DNA from: Histidinibacterium lentulum
GTDB taxonomy: Bacteria; Pseudomonadota; Alphaproteobacteria; Rhodobacterales; Rhodobacteraceae
Assembly (NCBI RefSeq): GCF_003789055.1
Contig: NZ_ML119084.1
Span: 417,136 to 481,135, forward strand
DNA: 64,000 nucleotides
Direction: 5' to 3'
In this document: positions 16,638 to 24,885 of the stretch, piece after piece
Numbering within the stretch: the stretch's first letter is position 1
Layout: every line of letters starts with the position of its first letter
The notes under the pieces: model-generated
Database searches by the model: none
Seen by the model: only the letters and a program-made list of their open reading frames with translations
What the model was told of the DNA's origin: nothing
Program-made: the position numbers and the translations under genes

Positions 16638-19600
16638 ATGCACCTTCTCGCCGCCACTCCGGGCCAGGCCGACGACGGCCAGGAGCCCGTCGACCTGGGC
16701 CAGACCCCCGCCGAGGTGCTGGTGATCTCCGCCGCCGACACCGAGCTCGCGCTCCTCGCGCAGGCCCGCGGCGCCATGGACGACCCGCCCGCCCTGCGCC
16801 TCGCCAGCCTCGCCCACCTGCGCCACCCGATGTCGGTGGACCTGCATCTCGACACCTGCGCCACCCGCTGCCGGCTGGTGATCGCCCGCCTTCTCGGCGG
16901 CGCGGGCTACTGGCGCTACGGCCTCGCGCAATATTCCGCCCGGCTCCACGAGGCGGGCGTGCCTGTGGCCTTCCTGCCCGGCGACGACAAGCCCGACCCG
17001 GAACTCCGCGCCCTGTCCACCCTCCCGGCCGAGGACTACGACGCCCTCTGGTCCTGCCTCGTCGAGGGCGGCCCCGAGAACGCCACCCGCTTTCTCGCCC
17101 GCGCCCGCGCCCTCGCCCGGGACGAGCCCGACCGCCCGCCCCCGGCGAAACCGCTTCTCAAGGCCGGCCTCCACTGGCCCGGAGAGACCGACCCGGACCT
17201 CGCCGCGATCCGCGCGCACTGGCCGGAAGGCGCCCCGATCGTCCCGGTGATCTTCTACCGCGCGCTCCTGCAGGGCGCGGGCCTCGCCCCGGTCGCCCGC
17301 CTGACCCGCAGCCTCCTGCGCGCGGGGCTCGCGCCCCTGCCCGTCTACGTCTCCTCCCTCAAGGACCCCCTCGGCGCCGCGCTCCTGCGGGAGACCTTCG
17401 CAGAGGCGCCCCCCGACGTGATCCTCAACGCCACCGCCTTCGCCACCGGCACCCCCTCGGGCGACGGCGCCGAGAACCCCCTCGCCGGCCGCCACGGCGC
17501 CCCGGTCTACCAGATCGTGCTCTCGGGCGGCACCGAGGAGGCCTGGTCCGAGGGCCTCACCGGCCTCTCCGCCCGCGACATTGCCATGAACGTGGCCCTG
17601 CCCGAGATCGACGGCCGGATTCTCGCGCGGGCCATCAGCTTCAAGGACGCCGCGGGCATCGACGAGGCCACCCAGTGCCCCATCGCCGCCTACCGGCCCC
17701 GGGGCGACCGCATCGACTTCGTCACCGAACTCGCCGCCCGGACCGCCCGCCTCCGCCGCACCCCCGCGGAAGACCGCCGCGTGGCCCTCGTCCTCGCCAA
17801 CTACCCCAACCGCGACGGCCGCCTCGCCAACGGCGTCGGCCTCGACACCCCCGCCGCCACCGCCCACGCCCTGCACCTGATGCGGGAGGCGGGCTACACC
17901 ACCGAGCCTCCGGCGGACGGCGCCGCCCTGATGGACCGCCTCCTTGCGGGCCCCACCAACTGGCTCCCCGACCGCGCCGCGAAGGAGGGCGGCGAACGCC
18001 TCCCCCTCGCCACCTACAAGGCCTGGTTCGACGCCCTCCCCTGGGACGCCAAGCGCCAGCTCACCGACCGCTGGGGCCCGCCCGAGACCGACCCCTTCCT
18101 CATCTGGCCCGAAATACTCCCTTCGGGAGACCGGCCCGAGGCGGGCGCGGCCTTCGCCCTCTCGATCCACCGCTTCGGAAACGTGACCGTGGGGCTGCAA
18201 CCGGCCCGCGGCTACAACATCGACCCCGAGGAGACCTACCACTCCCCCGACCTCGTGCCGCCCCACAACTACCTCGCCTTCTACCTCTGGCTCCGCCTGC
18301 ACTGGGAGGCCCATGCCATCGTGCACATGGGCAAGCACGGCACTCTCGAATGGCTCCCCGGCAAGGCGCTGGCCCTGTCCGGAACCTGCTGGCCCGAGAT
18401 CGCGCTCGGCCCCATGCCCCATGTCTACCCCTTCATCGTCAACGACCCCGGCGAGGGCACGCAGGCCAAGCGCCGCGCGCAGGCGGTGATCGTCGACCAC
18501 CTCACCCCGCCCCTGACGCGCGCCGAGACCTACGGCCCCCTCCGCGACCTCGAGGCGCTGGTGGACGAATATTACGAGGCCGCCGGCCTCGATCCCGCCC
18601 GCGCCGCGCGCCTGCGCGGGGAGATCCTCTCCCTCAGCCAGGCCACCGGCCTCGCCTCCGACGCGGGCCTCCGCGGCGAGGCGGAGACGGATCTGGCGAA
18701 ACTCGACGCCTGGCTCTGCGAATTGAAAGAGGCGCAGATCCGCGACGGCCTCCACGTCTTCGGCCAGTCGCCCAAGGGCGCCCTCGCCCGCGACCTCGCC
18801 ATCGCGCTCGCGCGCGTCCCAAGAGGCTCCGGCACCGGCCCCGACGCCTCGCTCCTGCGCGCGCTGGCCGCCGATCTCGACCTCTCCCTCGATCCCCTCG
18901 ACTGCGACATGGCCGCCCCCGCCGCGGAGAAACCGCCGGCGCTCGCGGACCTCACCCCCGACCCCTGGCGCAGCAACGGCGACACGGTCGAACGCCTCGA
19001 ACTTTTCGCCCGGCGACTCGTCGACGGCGAGACTCGCCCGCAGGGCGCGGCGAGCGCCGCCGTCCTCTCCGAGATCGACACCCGCATCCTGCCCACCGTC
19101 GCCGCCTGCGGCCCGGCCGAGGGCACCGGGCTCCTGACCGCTCTGGAAGGCCGCGCCATCCCCCCCGGCCCCTCCGGCGCGCCCACCCGTGGCCGCCTCG
19201 ACACGCTGCCCACGGGACGCAACTTCTTCTCCGTCGACAGCCGCGCCGTGCCCACCCAGACCGCCTGGGCGCTCGGGTGGAACTCCGCGAACCTGCTGAT
19301 CGAGACCCACCTCCAGCGCGAGGGCGACTGGCCCCGCAGCCTGCTCGTCACCGCCTGGGGCACGTCCAACATGCGCACCGGCGGCGACGACATCGCGCAG
19401 GCCATGGCGCTCATGGGCGTCAAGCCCACCTGGGACGCCCTGTCCCGCCGCGTCACCGGCTTCGAGATCCTGCCGCTCGCCGTCCTCGACCGACCCCGCG
19501 TCGATGTCACGCTCCGCATCTCGGGCTTCTTCCGCGACGCCTTCCCCGCCCTCATCGACCTTTTCGACAGCGCCGCCCGCGCCGTGCAGGCCCTCCACGA

Positions 19601-20348
19601 ACCCCCCGACATGAACGCGGCCGCCCACAGCCCCGGCCCCCGCATCTACGGCGCGAAGCCCGGTGCCTACGGCGCGGGCCTCCAGGCCATGATCGACGAA
19701 CGCCTCTGGTCCGACCGCGCCGACCTCGCCGAGGCCTGGCTCGACTGGGGCGGCTACGCCTATACCGCGGGCCAGGAAGGCCGCCCTGACCGCGCGGGGC
19801 TCGAAGCCCGCCTCGAAACCGTCGAGGCCATCGTCCAGAACCAGGACAACCGCGAGCACGACCTGCTCGACTCGGACGACTACTACCAGTTCGAGGGCGG
19901 CGCGGCGGCCGCCGTCGCCACGCTCCAGGGCCGCGAGCGGCCCTCCTACCACAACGACCACTCGCGCCCCGAAAGCCCGCGCATCCGCACGCTCGAGGAC
20001 GAGATCGCCCGCGTCATCCGGTCCCGCGTGGTGAACCCCAAATGGATCGAGGGGGTGAAACGCCACGGCTACAAGGGCGCCTTCGAGATCGCCGCGACGG
20101 TGGACTACCTCTTCGCCTTCGCCGCCACGACCCGCGCGGTGCGCAACCACCACTTCGACCTCGTGGAAAAGGCCTTCCTCGAGGACGACGCCACCCGCGC
20201 CTTCATCGAGGACGCCAACCCGTCCGCCCTCACCGAGATCGCCCAGCGACTCGCGGAGGCCATCGACCGCGGCCTCTGGACGCCCGCCTCCAACTCCGCC
20301 CGCGCCCGGATCGAGACCCTCGCCGCGACGCCGCCCTCCCGCCCGTAG
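16638..20348 (+). CDS. cobN: cobaltochelatase subunit CobN
   Basis: A 1236-residue large subunit of the ATP-dependent CobNST chelatase, which inserts Co(II) into hydrogenobyrinate a,c-diamide. Motifs include VDLGQTPAEVLVISAADTEL near residue 15, GRILARAISFKDAAGIDEAT, ANYPNRDGRLANGVGLDTPA, VHMGKHGTLEWLPGKALALS and a C-terminal NPKWIEGVKRHGYKGAFEIA. ATG at 16638 fits the family start MHLL; longer in-frame starts overlap the minus-strand small gene. A copy of the dispersed 20-bp motif is read in frame around residues 488-494 (18100-18119). Its TAG stop lies inside a palindromic repeat (20345-20366). The subunits CobS and CobT are not in the window. Confidence 0.95.
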   Translation: MHLLAATPGQADDGQEPVDLGQTPAEVLVISAADTELALLAQARGAMDDPPALRLASLAHLRHPMSVDLHLDTCATRCRLVIARLLGGAGYWRYGLAQYSARLHEAGVPVAFLPGDDKPDPELRALSTLPAEDYDALWSCLVEGGPENATRFLARARALARDEPDRPPPAKPLLKAGLHWPGETDPDLAAIRAHWPEGAPIVPVIFYRALLQGAGLAPVARLTRSLLRAGLAPLPVYVSSLKDPLGAALLRETFAEAPPDVILNATAFATGTPSGDGAENPLAGRHGAPVYQIVLSGGTEEAWSEGLTGLSARDIAMNVALPEIDGRILARAISFKDAAGIDEATQCPIAAYRPRGDRIDFVTELAARTARLRRTPAEDRRVALVLANYPNRDGRLANGVGLDTPAATAHALHLMREAGYTTEPPADGAALMDRLLAGPTNWLPDRAAKEGGERLPLATYKAWFDALPWDAKRQLTDRWGPPETDPFLIWPEILPSGDRPEAGAAFALSIHRFGNVTVGLQPARGYNIDPEETYHSPDLVPPHNYLAFYLWLRLHWEAHAIVHMGKHGTLEWLPGKALALSGTCWPEIALGPMPHVYPFIVNDPGEGTQAKRRAQAVIVDHLTPPLTRAETYGPLRDLEALVDEYYEAAGLDPARAARLRGEILSLSQATGLASDAGLRGEAETDLAKLDAWLCELKEAQIRDGLHVFGQSPKGALARDLAIALARVPRGSGTGPDASLLRALAADLDLSLDPLDCDMAAPAAEKPPALADLTPDPWRSNGDTVERLELFARRLVDGETRPQGAASAAVLSEIDTRILPTVAACGPAEGTGLLTALEGRAIPPGPSGAPTRGRLDTLPTGRNFFSVDSRAVPTQTAWALGWNSANLLIETHLQREGDWPRSLLVTAWGTSNMRTGGDDIAQAMALMGVKPTWDALSRRVTGFEILPLAVLDRPRVDVTLRISGFFRDAFPALIDLFDSAARAVQALHEPPDMNAAAHSPGPRIYGAKPGAYGAGLQAMIDERLWSDRADLAEAWLDWGGYAYTAGQEGRPDRAGLEARLETVEAIVQNQDNREHDLLDSDDYYQFEGGAAAAVATLQGRERPSYHNDHSRPESPRIRTLEDEIARVIRSRVVNPKWIEGVKRHGYKGAFEIAATVDYLFAFAATTRAVRNHHFDLVEKAFLEDDATRAFIEDANPSALTEIAQRLAEAIDRGLWTPASNSARARIETLAATPPSRP
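18100..18119 (+). repeat. short dispersed repeat, copy 2, inside cobN
   Basis: TCATCTGGCCCGAAATACTC is read in frame as part of FLIWPEILPSGD. It differs from the intergenic copy at 1150 by one base. It is directly followed by a small hairpin CTCCC-TTC-GGGAG that adds LPSGD. The flanking reading DPF...AFALSIHRFGNV looks contiguous in the CobN proteins I recall, so the motif seems to be an in-frame insertion. Confidence 0.6.
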
Positions 20349-20366
20349 GTCGGGCTTCTGCCCGGC
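20345..20366. repeat. GTAGG-type palindromic repeat at the end of cobN
   Basis: GTAGGTCGGGCTTCTGCCCGGC forms a CGGGC-TTCT-GCCCG hairpin and contains the TAG stop of cobN at 20346-20348. A similar copy, GTAGGCCGGGCTTGGCCCGGC, lies at 39492-39512. Repeats of this kind are frequent in GC-rich Proteobacteria. It may also serve as the 3' end structure between convergent cobN and the 26-aa gene. Confidence 0.6.
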
Positions 20367-20423
20367 ACGCCTCCGCCCGTCGGCCGGACCGCCGCCCGGC
20401 ACCCGCTCCAGACCGCGGTCGGG

Positions 20424-20504
20424 TTACCCGATCAATCCCGACAACCCGGCCAGGGCCAGCATTCCGGCGAAGAGAAACAGGGAGACTCGAGGCGAAATCT
20501 TCAT
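20424..20504 (-). CDS. 26-aa single-helix membrane peptide candidate
   Basis: An ATG at 20502-20504 opens a 27-codon frame ending at TAA, MKISPRVSLFLFAGMLALAG then LSGLIG. It is one transmembrane helix with a positively charged N-terminus, the layout of genuine bacterial micro-membrane proteins. AGGACGACC lies upstream as a reasonable ribosome site. It is convergent with cobN at 75 nt. I do not recognise a family; the shape and location make it a fair candidate, but it could be chance. Confidence 0.45.
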   Translation of the reverse strand: MKISPRVSLFLFAGMLALAGLSGLIG

Positions 20505-20723
20505 CGTGGTCGTCCTTCTGCAAGACCTCAACATCCCGCCACGGTCCGGGCGGGTTCGCGGTCATCCTGCCACCACTCCCCCTTGCGATCCTGCGAAACC
20601 TTCGCGCCCCCGTCGCGACCACCTTCCGGATCGGCACCTTCCTGCCGGACCGCCCCTGACGCAGCGGCCTCCTGCCCATCACGAAGACTTGACCCCGCCC
20701 GCCCGCCGGGTTCTGCCTGTTTC

Positions 20724-21173
20724 ATGAGCACAATCCGGACGATCATCCCCACCGATCCCGAAGAGACGAGTCACAAGCGCCTCACCGACTGGCCGTCCGA
20801 TCACGCCACCGCCGCCGGCCACTCCTTCGACAACGCGCCCTTCGCGCTCGAGCTGCACGAGGACGGACAGGTCGTCGCGGGCTTCGCGGGCTATCGCCTC
20901 TACGGCTGGCTCTTCGTGCGCTTCCTGGCCGTGGCGCCCTCCCACCGCGGACTCGGCCTTGGATCGCGGCTCCTCTCGGAGGCAGAGGACAAGGCCCGAG
21001 CCGAGGGGATGCTCGGCATCTTCATCGACACCTACGGCTTCCAGGCGCCCGGCTTCTACGAGCGGCACGGCTACCGGACCTTCGGACGCCTCGGCCACCC
21101 CGACCCCGCCCGCGTGCGCAGCTACCTCGCCAAGAGCCTGTCTGACAGCGCGCCGCTGGACCTCCCCCGCTAA
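20724..21173 (+). CDS. GNAT family N-acetyltransferase
   Basis: A 149-residue GNAT protein. The acetyl-CoA binding loop is FLAVAPSHRGLGLGSRLLSE (R-G-L-G-x-G/R type) and the C-terminal strand is YGFQAPGFYERHGYRTFGRL. The start at 20724 was preferred to an upstream in-frame ATG because the latter region has no GNAT character. It stands alone on the plus strand between the 26-aa gene and the TsoY-like gene. Substrate unknown. Confidence 0.85.
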   Translation: MSTIRTIIPTDPEETSHKRLTDWPSDHATAAGHSFDNAPFALELHEDGQVVAGFAGYRLYGWLFVRFLAVAPSHRGLGLGSRLLSEAEDKARAEGMLGIFIDTYGFQAPGFYERHGYRTFGRLGHPDPARVRSYLAKSLSDSAPLDLPR

Positions 21174-21185
21174 GACATTCCGTCT

Positions 21186-21243
21186 TTGACATGTATCAAT
21201 CCGGGCGTTACGCCGCCGATATATACCAACTGTGTAATGTATC
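21186..21243 (+). promoter_or_regulatory. AT-rich putative promoter with direct repeats before the TsoY-like gene
   Basis: A TTGACA box at 21186-21191 is followed 17 nt later by TACGCC (weak -10), with an alternative TATATA near 21220. ATGTATC occurs twice in the same orientation (21191-21197 and 21237-21243), the first overlapping the -35 box. The AT-rich segment stands out from its surroundings. Operator function is inference. Confidence 0.4.
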
Positions 21244-21259
21244 GAATCGGAGTCTCGCC

Positions 21260-22471
21260 ATGACACCCAGCCCCCGCCCCGCGGACCGCTATTCGCCGCT
21301 CTACTTCCTCGCCTCGCTCGGCGCGGGAGGGCTCGCCGTCACCTTCTTCATGTATCTGATGTTCTGGGTGCCCCATCCCGGCCAGCCGGTGCCGGTGTTC
21401 GAGGACATCGCCGCCGCCTGGGCCGCGGGCGGCCCCGCGCTGAAACTCGCCATCGCCGCCGCCGTGACCGGCATCGCGGGCTTCGCCATTCTCAACGTCA
21501 AGTCGCTCGTCTGGAACCTGCGGCAGATGCAGGCCTTCCGCCGCACCGAGGCCTATACGAAACTGCGCGGCTCCAACGCCGAGACGCAGCTTCTCGCCCT
21601 GCCGCTCGCGCTCGCCATGACGGTCAACGTGGGCTTCATCCTCGGCCTCGTCTTCGTCCCCGGCCTCTGGGGCGTCGTGGAATACCTCTTCCCGCTCGCC
21701 ATGGTCGCCTTCCTCGCCATCGCGGCCCTCGCCTTCGCGCAGATCGGCCACTTCCTCGGGCGCATCCTGTCCTCGGGCGGCATCTTCGACGTGACCGCCA
21801 ACAACAGCTTCGCGCAGCTTCTGCCCGCCTTCGCCCTGTCGATGGTCGCCGTGGGTCTCTCGGCCCCCGCCGCCCTCTCGACCGTGCCCTCCGTCGTGGG
21901 CCTCAGCCTCGTGCTCTCGGGCGCGCTCGGCACCGTCGCCGCGCTCTATGCCGCCGTCGCCGCCGTGACCGCCTTCGCCTCCATGCTCCAGCACGGCACG
22001 GCAAGGGAATCCGGCCCCACGCTCCTGATCGTCGTCCCGCTCCTGACGGTCCTCGGCATCATGTGGCTGCGCCAGTCCCACGGCCTGCACACGACGCTGG
22101 GCGCCCATGTGGAAGACGCCGCCACCTTCATGACACTGACGAAGATCCTCGCCGTGCAGCTCGCCTTCACCGCCCTTGGCCTCCTGGTGCTCCGCCGCCA
22201 GGGCTATGCCTCGGCCTTTCTGACCGGCGACGGCAACAGCCCGGGCTCCTACGCCCTCGTCTGCCCGGGCGTGGCGCTCTCGGTGATGATGCACTTCTGG
22301 ATCAACAAGGGCCTCGTCGGCGCGGAGCTCATCGCGAAGTTCGGCGCGGCCTACTGGGCGCTCACCGCCGTCGCCCTCGCGCTGCAGGTCGCCATGATCG
22401 CCCTCGTCTGGCACCTGAACCGGCGGCACTTCGGCCAGCCCCGCGCCGGCCACGCCGTCCCCGCCGAGTGA
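21260..22471 (+). CDS. TsoY-like multi-spanning membrane protein
   Basis: A 403-residue protein with about ten hydrophobic helices. The start PADRYSPLYFLASLGAGGLA and later FVPGLWGVVEYLFPLAMVAF and YALVCPGVALSVMMHFWINK match my memory of the family labelled TsoY family (seleno)protein, which resembles the TehA/SLAC1 carrier fold. In some members the cysteine position corresponding to ALVCPG is selenocysteine; here it is an ordinary Cys codon (TGC). Transport substrate unknown. A strong intrinsic terminator follows 16 nt after the stop. An upstream in-frame ATG at 21191 is less likely because it overlaps the promoter. Confidence 0.7.
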   Translation: MTPSPRPADRYSPLYFLASLGAGGLAVTFFMYLMFWVPHPGQPVPVFEDIAAAWAAGGPALKLAIAAAVTGIAGFAILNVKSLVWNLRQMQAFRRTEAYTKLRGSNAETQLLALPLALAMTVNVGFILGLVFVPGLWGVVEYLFPLAMVAFLAIAALAFAQIGHFLGRILSSGGIFDVTANNSFAQLLPAFALSMVAVGLSAPAALSTVPSVVGLSLVLSGALGTVAALYAAVAAVTAFASMLQHGTARESGPTLLIVVPLLTVLGIMWLRQSHGLHTTLGAHVEDAATFMTLTKILAVQLAFTALGLLVLRRQGYASAFLTGDGNSPGSYALVCPGVALSVMMHFWINKGLVGAELIAKFGAAYWALTAVALALQVAMIALVWHLNRRHFGQPRAGHAVPAE

Positions 22472-22487
22472 TCTCGCCACCGCGACC

Positions 22488-22516
22488 AAAGGCGGCGCCC
22501 CCGGCGCCGCCTTTTT
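22488..22516. terminator. intrinsic terminator
   Basis: AAAGGCGGCGCC pairs perfectly with GGCGCCGCCTTT (12 bp, loop CCC) and is followed by more T residues on the plus strand. It lies between the TsoY-like gene and the convergent EEP gene and could terminate in both directions, since the minus strand also gives T residues after the stem. Confidence 0.92.
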
Positions 22517-23637
22517 CATGACCCCAGCGCGCCGAGGTTGCCCGAGAGGAACTTCGCCGAATCGTCGGACCGCAACTCCACCCAGACCGGCAGGTGGTCG
22601 GAGATCTGGTTCTTGCGCCACGGGTTCCGGTAGTAGCTCTCCGCCAGCGCATCGTCGTGGGGGATCGCGGCGGCCCGCGCGGGGGTGCCGTGATCGGCGG
22701 CCATCTCCGCGCGGTAGACCGGCCAGTCCTCGTCCCGGAACACGAAGCCGAAGAGATCGAACACCCCGCCGATCTCCCGCCCCTCCGCGGTCTCGAAGCT
22801 GAAATACTCCCCCTCCCGGAAGAACATCCGGTCATAGGCCTCGGTCCCGCCCACGTTGGTCGGAATGCCCTTCGCCCCGTCGTTCTCGCGGAACCCCGCC
22901 GCCTCGATCGCCGCCACCGTGGGAATGTCGGCGTCGAAATAGAGGTTCATGTCCCCCACCAGCACGAGGTTCTCCGTCCAGACCTCCCGCGCCTTGTGGT
23001 CCAGCGCCGCCAGCAGCAGCCGCACCTCCTCCATCCGCAGTTCCACGTCCCTGCGCCCGTCCCCCGGCTGGAGGTGCAGGTTCACCATGGCGAAGTCCTT
23101 CCACCCCGCGCGGAACCCGGTGACGAAGGGCGCCCGCTGGATCTGCTCGATCAGCGCGCCCGGCCCCCGCATCTCCTTCCAGAGCGCGATCTCGGCGGCG
23201 AGGCCCGACAGCTCCACCCGGCGCGTGTTGTAAATGTAGGCCGACCGCTCGTGGTTCCCCGCGGGCCCGCCGGTCACGTCGTTGACCATGTAGCGCCAGT
23301 CGGAGCCGAGGATGCGCATGACCAGCTCCAGCTCCCTCAGCGAGGTCCGCACCTCCTGCACGGCCACCAGATCGAAGGCCGCGATGATCTCTGCAAGGTA
23401 GTAATAGCTCTCCGGCAGCCGCTGCTTGCTCGCCCCGAACCGCACGATGTTCCAGCTTGCGATCAGCAGGTTCGCCTCGGTCCTGCGCGGCGGCACCAGG
23501 CTGCCCAGCCCCATCTTCAGCCGCAGCAGCCCCTCGATGCAGCGCCGCTTCTCGACGAGCGTCATGCCCGGGAACACCAGCGCATAGTCCCGCTCGCGGA
23601 AATCTGCCTCGGGACGCAGGTCGTTGTAGTTGGGCAT
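22516..23637 (-). CDS. endonuclease/exonuclease/phosphatase family protein
   Basis: A 373-residue DNase I-like (EEP) fold protein. Core motifs are IASWNIVRFG (first metal-ligand strand), VAVQEVR, NLHLQPGDGRRD, LVGDMNLYFDAD and QISDHLPVWVEL, the final SDH holding the catalytic His. No signal peptide is seen, so it is probably cytoplasmic. Substrate uncertain (nucleic acid, phosphodiester or phosphoinositide-like). It converges with the TsoY-like gene at a shared terminator and is divergent from cobO (68 nt). Confidence 0.85.
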   Translation of the reverse strand: MPNYNDLRPEADFRERDYALVFPGMTLVEKRRCIEGLLRLKMGLGSLVPPRRTEANLLIASWNIVRFGASKQRLPESYYYLAEIIAAFDLVAVQEVRTSLRELELVMRILGSDWRYMVNDVTGGPAGNHERSAYIYNTRRVELSGLAAEIALWKEMRGPGALIEQIQRAPFVTGFRAGWKDFAMVNLHLQPGDGRRDVELRMEEVRLLLAALDHKAREVWTENLVLVGDMNLYFDADIPTVAAIEAAGFRENDGAKGIPTNVGGTEAYDRMFFREGEYFSFETAEGREIGGVFDLFGFVFRDEDWPVYRAEMAADHGTPARAAAIPHDDALAESYYRNPWRKNQISDHLPVWVELRSDDSAKFLSGNLGALGS

Positions 23638-23705
23638 GGGCCACCTCCCCCTTGCCCGCCACTCTGACCCGCGCCACCATCGCCGCTCAAGACAGGAGAC
23701 GGACG

Positions 23706-24314
23706 ATGACCGACGACACGGAGCGCCACGCGCAGAAGATGGCCAAGAAGAAGGCCGCGCGGGACAAGATCATGGCCACCAAGACCGAGGAGAAGGGCCT
23801 GATCATCGTCCATACCGGCAAGGGCAAGGGAAAGTCCTCCGCCGCCTTCGGCATGATCTTCCGCTGCATCGCCCACGGCATGCCCTCTGCCGTGGTGCAG
23901 TTCATCAAGGGCGGCATGTCCACGGGCGAGCGCGACCTGATCCTCGCGCGCTTTTCGGACGTCTGCCAGTTCCACACCATGGGCGAGGGCTTCACCTGGG
24001 AGACCCAGGACAAGACCCGCGACACCGAGATGGCGCAGGCCGCCTGGAAGATCGCGAAGGACCTGATCCGCGATCCGGCGAACCGCATGGTCCTGCTCGA
24101 CGAGATCAACATCGCCCTGCGCTACGACTACCTCGACATCGCCGAGGTGCTGGCTTTCCTCGCCGCGGAAAAGCCGCCCATGACCCATGTCGTGCTGACG
24201 GGCCGCAACGCGCACCCGGACCTGATCGAGGCCGCCGACCTCGTGACCGAGATGGAGCTGGTCAAGCACCCGTTCCGCTCGGGGATCAAGGCACAGATCG
24301 GCGTGGAGTATTGA
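23706..24314 (+). CDS. cobO: cob(I)yrinic acid a,c-diamide adenosyltransferase
   Basis: A 202-residue CobO/BtuR-type adenosyltransferase that transfers 5'-deoxyadenosyl from ATP to cob(I)yrinate a,c-diamide. The P-loop HTGKGKGKSSAAFGMIF is near residue 38, followed by VVQFIKGGM, the metal/ATP motif VLLDEINIALRYDYLD and VVLTGRNAHPDLIEAADLVT. A charged N-terminal stretch (ERHAQKMAKKKAARDK) is usual. GACAGGAGAC precedes the ATG. The stop overlaps a TTG start of the next gene. It is apart from the other cob genes, and no riboswitch is visible in the 68-nt upstream gap. Confidence 0.95.
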   Translation: MTDDTERHAQKMAKKKAARDKIMATKTEEKGLIIVHTGKGKGKSSAAFGMIFRCIAHGMPSAVVQFIKGGMSTGERDLILARFSDVCQFHTMGEGFTWETQDKTRDTEMAQAAWKIAKDLIRDPANRMVLLDEINIALRYDYLDIAEVLAFLAAEKPPMTHVVLTGRNAHPDLIEAADLVTEMELVKHPFRSGIKAQIGVEY

Positions 24315-24796
24315 CCGGCTTCGGCATCCGGGACGCGGCGCCGCGCGACGCGCCGATGCTGGCCCGGCTCCATGTGGAGACCTGGGCCGAAACCTACCGC
24401 CTGATCCTGCCCGCCTCCGCCATCGCGGCCCGCCCGCTCGACGCGCGGCTTGCGCAATGGTCCGGCCAGATCGCGCGCGGCGGCAGCCGCATCGCCCTCG
24501 CCCCCGGCCTCGGCTTCGCCCAGATGGGTCCCCAGCGCGACCCCGCGCCCGAGGCGCGCCCCTACCCTGACGAGCTCTACTGCCTCTATGTCCTCGCCCG
24601 GGCCTACGGCACCGGTCTCGGACAGGCGCTGCTGGCCTTCGTGCGCGGCGCCGCGCCCTTCACCGCTCTCGTGGTCGAGGCCAACGCCCGTGCCTGCGCC
24701 TTCTACGAGAAGATGGGCGGGCGGCAGCTCCTGACGCGCGCGGACCGCATCGGCGGGACCCCGATCACCGAACGGCTCTACGGCTTCGGCAGGTAA
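24311..24796 (+). CDS. GNAT family N-acetyltransferase
   Basis: About 161 residues if started at TTG 24311 (overlapping the cobO stop as TTGA); ATG 24358 is an alternative that would trim the first strand. Signature parts are RDAAPRDAPMLARLHVETWA at the N-terminus, LYVLARAYGTGLGQALLAFV (acetyl-CoA loop) and ARACAFYEKMGGRQL. It is translationally coupled to cobO. Substrate not predictable. Confidence 0.78.
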   Translation: MTGFGIRDAAPRDAPMLARLHVETWAETYRLILPASAIAARPLDARLAQWSGQIARGGSRIALAPGLGFAQMGPQRDPAPEARPYPDELYCLYVLARAYGTGLGQALLAFVRGAAPFTALVVEANARACAFYEKMGGRQLLTRADRIGGTPITERLYGFGR

Positions 24797-24798
24797 GG

Positions 24799-24818
24799 GA
24801 GTATTTCTGGCCAGATGA
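24799..24818 (-). repeat. short dispersed repeat, copy 3 (inverted)
   Basis: GAGTATTTCTGGCCAGATGA on the plus strand is the exact reverse complement of the copy at 1150-1169. It lies just after the GNAT stop and before gpmI. Confidence 0.7.
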
Positions 24819-24885
24819 GGACAGGGACGGTTCTTTTCCCCGCCCGCCCGCGTTAAGCCGGGCGCGACGAACCCGGAGACGACCC

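Noticed and set aside
16596..20402. 1268-codon minus-strand frame opposite cobN
   Set aside because: Gly/Val-rich shadow of cobN in third-position GC; no motifs.
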